From Clostridium yunnanense (GTDB lineage Bacteria > Bacillota > Clostridia > Clostridiales > Clostridiaceae): a DNA stretch of 64,000 bases. The stretch lies in contig NZ_JAENHN010000055.1 in the NCBI RefSeq assembly GCF_016595795.1, positions 1 through 64,000 of the forward strand, given 5' to 3'. This document shows, in pieces, positions 62,465-64,000 of the stretch. Positions within the stretch are counted from its first letter, which is position 1. Each line of letters begins with the position of its first letter. Under the pieces are notes generated by a model. That model had not been told where the DNA came from. It searched no databases and was given only the letters and a program-made list of their open reading frames with translations. The position numbers and the translations under genes are program-made.

Positions 62465-64000
62465 ATGCCAGGTGTGTACGGTATTATTAATACCACTAAT
62501 TTTAGTGTTAAAAAATTTGAAAATATATCAGAGACTTCAATAAAGTCTTCTGATTACTTTATTAGTAAGCATAGTATAGAAAAATTTAAAAATGATAAAG
62601 TTTTTTTTGATGATGAAAGGTTTTCGGTCTTAGTAGATGGAGTTATATTAAATTCAAATGAATTAAGCCGTATATATATAGCTAAAAGCTGGCCAGAAAC
62701 GATCATAAAAATGTATGAAAACTTAGGTGAAACTTTTATGGATTCTTTTAGAGGATCTTTTTGTGGAGTATTTTGTGATAAGGAAAGTAGCACATATATT
62801 ATATTTACAAACCACTCGGGGGATAAGCCTGTATTTTATTGTGCTTTAAGTGATAGAATAATATTTTCATACAGAATAGATGATTTAAAAGATGTTCTTA
62901 TTGAAAATAAAGAACAGGTTTCATTCAATATTGATGCTGCGTATCAATTAGTAACATATGGTTTTATGTTAGAGGATAGTACTATAGTTAAGCAAATCAA
63001 TAGATTGACTGCAGGTAAATATATAAAGTTTTCTAATGGAAGTGTAAAGCTGAGAAGTTTTTATAAGGTTAATAATGATATAAAAATAAGTAGTAATGAA
63101 GACAAGTTAATAGATAGAATAGATGAATTATTTAGGTATGCTGTTAAGCTTGAATTTGAAAAAGATATTGAATATGGGTATGATCATTTGGCTGGATTAA
63201 GTGGTGGTCTTGACTCTAGAATGACAACATGGGTTGCAAATGATATGGGTTATAATAATATAACTAATTATACCTTCTCAAAGTCGAATTATTTAGATTT
63301 TAGAGTTGCTCAACAAATTGCTAGTGCGTTAGGAAATAAGTTTATATTCAAATCATTGGATGATTTACAGTATATAAAAGATATAGATTCTGTTATCAAT
63401 AATAATGGAGGGACTGGATGCGCAAGTGGACATATACATGGGAAGAGTTTCTTAGAACTTATTAATTTTAATAGGTTTGGTCTTATACATACTGGACAAT
63501 TAGGAGATGTTGTGCTTGGAACATTCTCTAGTTCTAAAGATCATAGGAAACCTTTATTAGGTGATGGCGCTTACTCAAATATATTGATTGATAGAATAGA
63601 CGATAATCACTTAAAGCAATATGAAAATGAAGAAATTTATAAAATGTACAATAGAGGGTTTAATGGAGCATTAAATTCGCATATAACCATGCAAAATTAT
63701 AGTGAGGTTAGTTCACCTTTTATTTTAAAAGAATTTTTTGATTTTTGCCTATCAATAGATCCAAAATTAAGATTAAATCATCAAATATATTATAAATGGA
63801 TATTAGAAAAATACCCTGAAGCAGGTAAGTTTGTATATGAAAAGTATAACGCTAAAATAAATAGCCATATTTTTAATAATAAATTATTATACCTTATTTT
63901 TAGACAGATTCCTAAAAAAATAAGTCAAAAGAATAGGAGCATACTGTTTTCTTTAGGGATTACAAATAGTAAATATAGTAAGAATGATATGAATCCATTT
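62465..64000 (+). CDS. Asparagine-synthetase-like protein (partial, runs off the right edge)
   Basis: A frame of at least 512 codons, open to the last base. The start MPGVYGIINTTN and NSNEL...GEDTF-like region (YENLGETFMDSFRGSFCGVFCD) resemble the N-terminal glutamine-amidotransferase domain of AsnB. The nucleophile Cys2 is Pro, so glutaminase activity is not expected. The synthetase domain has the PP-loop SGGLDS at 246-251 for ATP pyrophosphate chemistry. Related Cys-lacking proteins occur in polysaccharide loci, where amidation of uronic acids such as ManNAcA is a plausible role. AAGGAG lies upstream of ATG, 15 bases after the aminotransferase gene. Confidence 0.85.
   Translation, partial: MPGVYGIINTTNFSVKKFENISETSIKSSDYFISKHSIEKFKNDKVFFDDERFSVLVDGVILNSNELSRIYIAKSWPETIIKMYENLGETFMDSFRGSFCGVFCDKESSTYIIFTNHSGDKPVFYCALSDRIIFSYRIDDLKDVLIENKEQVSFNIDAAYQLVTYGFMLEDSTIVKQINRLTAGKYIKFSNGSVKLRSFYKVNNDIKISSNEDKLIDRIDELFRYAVKLEFEKDIEYGYDHLAGLSGGLDSRMTTWVANDMGYNNITNYTFSKSNYLDFRVAQQIASALGNKFIFKSLDDLQYIKDIDSVINNNGGTGCASGHIHGKSFLELINFNRFGLIHTGQLGDVVLGTFSSSKDHRKPLLGDGAYSNILIDRIDDNHLKQYENEEIYKMYNRGFNGALNSHITMQNYSEVSSPFILKEFFDFCLSIDPKLRLNHQIYYKWILEKYPEAGKFVYEKYNAKINSHIFNNKLLYLIFRQIPKKISQKNRSILFSLGITNSKYSKNDMNPF

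Overview
The window is low-GC, strongly AT-rich DNA with purine-rich ribosome sites (GGGGG, AGGAGG), several TTG/GTG starts and a complete spore-germinant receptor operon (gerA-gerB-gerC). It also carries an LPKTG-anchored surface protein and an SH3/YkuD L,D-transpeptidase. This points to a spore-forming Firmicute, most likely Clostridium sensu stricto; the species cannot be told from the sequence. No tRNA, rRNA, CRISPR array or prophage was seen.

Layout. 0-5 kb: a transposase remnant, a possible small RNA, prfC (release factor 3), a P-loop NTPase, a tiny membrane protein and a Cof-type HAD phosphatase. 5-11.4 kb: a chemosensory-like signalling operon of a CHASE3-HAMP-GAF hybrid kinase with three receivers, CheR, a receiver-less CheB and a REC-GGDEF diguanylate cyclase. 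11.4-13 kb: an SGNH esterase set among palindromic MITE-like repeats. 13-17.5 kb: a 7TMR-DISM hybrid kinase with two kinase cores, followed by a REC-SARP/BTAD regulator. 17.7-22.4 kb: a ferritin-like protein with a radical SAM/SPASM protein, an OmpR/HK two-component pair and a Gfo/Idh/MocA oxidoreductase. 22.9-31.8 kb: a 2963-residue cell-wall adhesin with 21 repeats of about 101 residues. 32-35.6 kb: gerABC on the minus strand.

36-48 kb is the most interesting part. A small membrane-anchored YpmS-like protein is followed by an XRE/TPR regulator and, directly downstream, an unannotated 44-codon gene for an exported propeptide. This is the layout of an RRNPP quorum-sensing pair (Rap/NprR/PlcR/Rgg/PrgX type). 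Next come two secreted multidomain polysaccharide-degrading enzymes: a beta-helix protein of a family often mislabelled adenylyl cyclase, and a GH81 endo-beta-1,3-glucanase. Both are rich in F5/8-type carbohydrate-binding modules. The GH81 gene ends directly against a truncated second YpmS-like gene, which looks like a recombination scar.

48-50 kb holds an L,D-transpeptidase and a decayed stretch. From 50.85 kb to the right edge runs an exopolysaccharide operon: initiating sugar-1-phosphate transferase, UDP-ManNAc/ManNAcA synthesis (WecB/WecC-like), four glycosyltransferases including a GT56 (WecF-like) enzyme, two hexapeptide acyltransferases, a Wzy-like polymerase, a VioA/WecE-like aminotransferase, and an asparagine-synthetase-like protein cut by the window edge. 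Together they suggest an acidic amino-sugar polysaccharide resembling enterobacterial common antigen in its sugar types.

No database search was possible. Family names rest on recognised motifs and remembered family sequences; residue positions are approximate except where a specific catalytic residue is named.
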